Shown here piece after piece: positions 63,733 to 64,000 of a stretch of DNA of 64,000 nt. The DNA lies in assembly GCF_947494015.1 (NCBI RefSeq), contig NZ_CANLTL010000001.1, positions 310,001 through 374,000 on the forward strand, given 5' to 3'. The DNA is from an uncultured Cellulomonas sp. (GTDB taxonomy: Bacteria > Actinomycetota > Actinomycetes > Actinomycetales > Cellulomonadaceae). How positions within the stretch are numbered: position 1 is the first letter of the stretch; each line of letters begins with the position of its first letter. The translations under genes were made by a program, and so were the position numbers. The notes under the pieces were generated by a model, which saw only the letters and a list, made by a program, of their open reading frames with translations, was not told the DNA's origin and did no database searches.

Positions 63733-64000
63733 TCAGGTGCGTCGCGATCGGGCCGCGAGCTGCTGCTGGAGCAGGACGGCGACCACGATGATCAGCCCCT
63801 TGGCGACGCCCTGGGCCGACGTGGACAGGTTGTTCTGGACGAAGACGTTGGTCAGGGTGGTGAAGATGAGCACGCCGAAGACGGTGCCGACGATGGTGCC
63901 GCGGCCGCCGGCCAGCAGCGTCCCCCCGACGACGACGGCGGCGATGGCGTCGAGCTCCATGAGCGTGCCGTGGGTGGACGAGCCGGACGTGGTCCGCGCG
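63733..64000 (-). CDS. Sugar ABC transporter permease (RbsC-like), C-terminal part
   Basis: The frame is open to the right edge; 88 codons are visible. ELDAIAAVVVGGTLLAGGRGTIVGTVFGVL is, in segments, the hallmark of ribose-type permeases, followed by NVFVQNNLSTSAQGVAKGLIIVVAVLLQQ. The start lies beyond the window. It is in the same operon as the binding protein. Confidence 0.92.
   Translation of the reverse strand, partial: ARTTSGSSTHGTLMELDAIAAVVVGGTLLAGGRGTIVGTVFGVLIFTTLTNVFVQNNLSTSAQGVAKGLIIVVAVLLQQQLAARSRRT

Overview
The window is very GC-rich, densely coded DNA with many GTG starts and 4-base ATGA/GTGA gene overlaps. It also carries DUF222-HNH nuclease, DUF4235, SLH-repeat, MrpAB-fusion and carbohydrate-degradation genes. 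This points to an actinobacterium, most likely a Cellulomonas-like member of the Micrococcales (Cellulomonadaceae/Promicromonosporaceae). Genus is inference; no rRNA gene is present.

Left part (1-29.5 kb). The first 3.3 kb is a translationally coupled minus-strand operon that runs off the left edge: GT2 glycosyltransferase, luciferase-like flavin/F420 oxidoreductase, and a protein whose C-terminus looks like a PqqD/RRE peptide-recognition domain. I read it as the edge of a RiPP-type (possibly daptide-like) locus, with a stand-alone LysR-type HTH protein diverging from it. Then follow a secreted amidase with three SLH repeats, an HATPase+PAS regulator, a DUF222-HNH protein, a YgjV-GNAT fusion, a double-GNAT protein, a TPP-riboswitch-controlled thiamine ABC transporter (thiB-thiP-thiQ), a KhtT/KhtU-like K+/H+ antiporter pair, DUF4235, a sigma/anti-sigma-like pair, a six-gene Mrp Na+/H+ antiporter operon with mrpA and mrpB fused, a hypothetical gene and dcd.

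Middle (29.55-40.94 kb). An integrated mobile element sits in the 3' half of a tRNA-Gly(CCC) gene, bounded by perfect 60-bp direct repeats. Its minus-strand operon (OB-like small protein, two-TM protein, FtsK/Tra translocase, HUH Rep, Xis, tyrosine integrase) is the gene set of an actinobacterial integrative and conjugative element (AICE). The divergent plus-strand half has different base and codon use. It carries an HTH-sensor/PP2C-phosphatase pair, a one-TM protein, a DUF262 + HEPN-like pair that looks like a two-gene anti-phage module, and a three-TM protein on the other strand. The HTH/PP2C pair faces the transfer operon across an operator-like, leaderless promoter region, and I infer that it controls the element.

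Right part (41-64 kb). This is mainly carbohydrate use: a secreted GH10 xylanase with a FIVAR-like module and an upstream LacI-type box, a GH51 arabinofuranosidase with a perfect 11-bp-arm palindrome upstream, a LacI regulator, a sugar-porter MFS permease, a CE4 deacetylase, a sugar isomerase/epimerase, a Gfo/Idh/MocA dehydrogenase and a Rbs-type ABC uptake system cut by the right edge. Between these lie an isoprenoid/carotenoid group (GT1 glycosyltransferase, UbiA prenyltransferase, CrtI-like desaturase, Idi), a four-gene ABC-2 exporter operon preceded by a short coupled reading frame, a zinc alcohol dehydrogenase, a HI0933-like flavoprotein and a small membrane protein.
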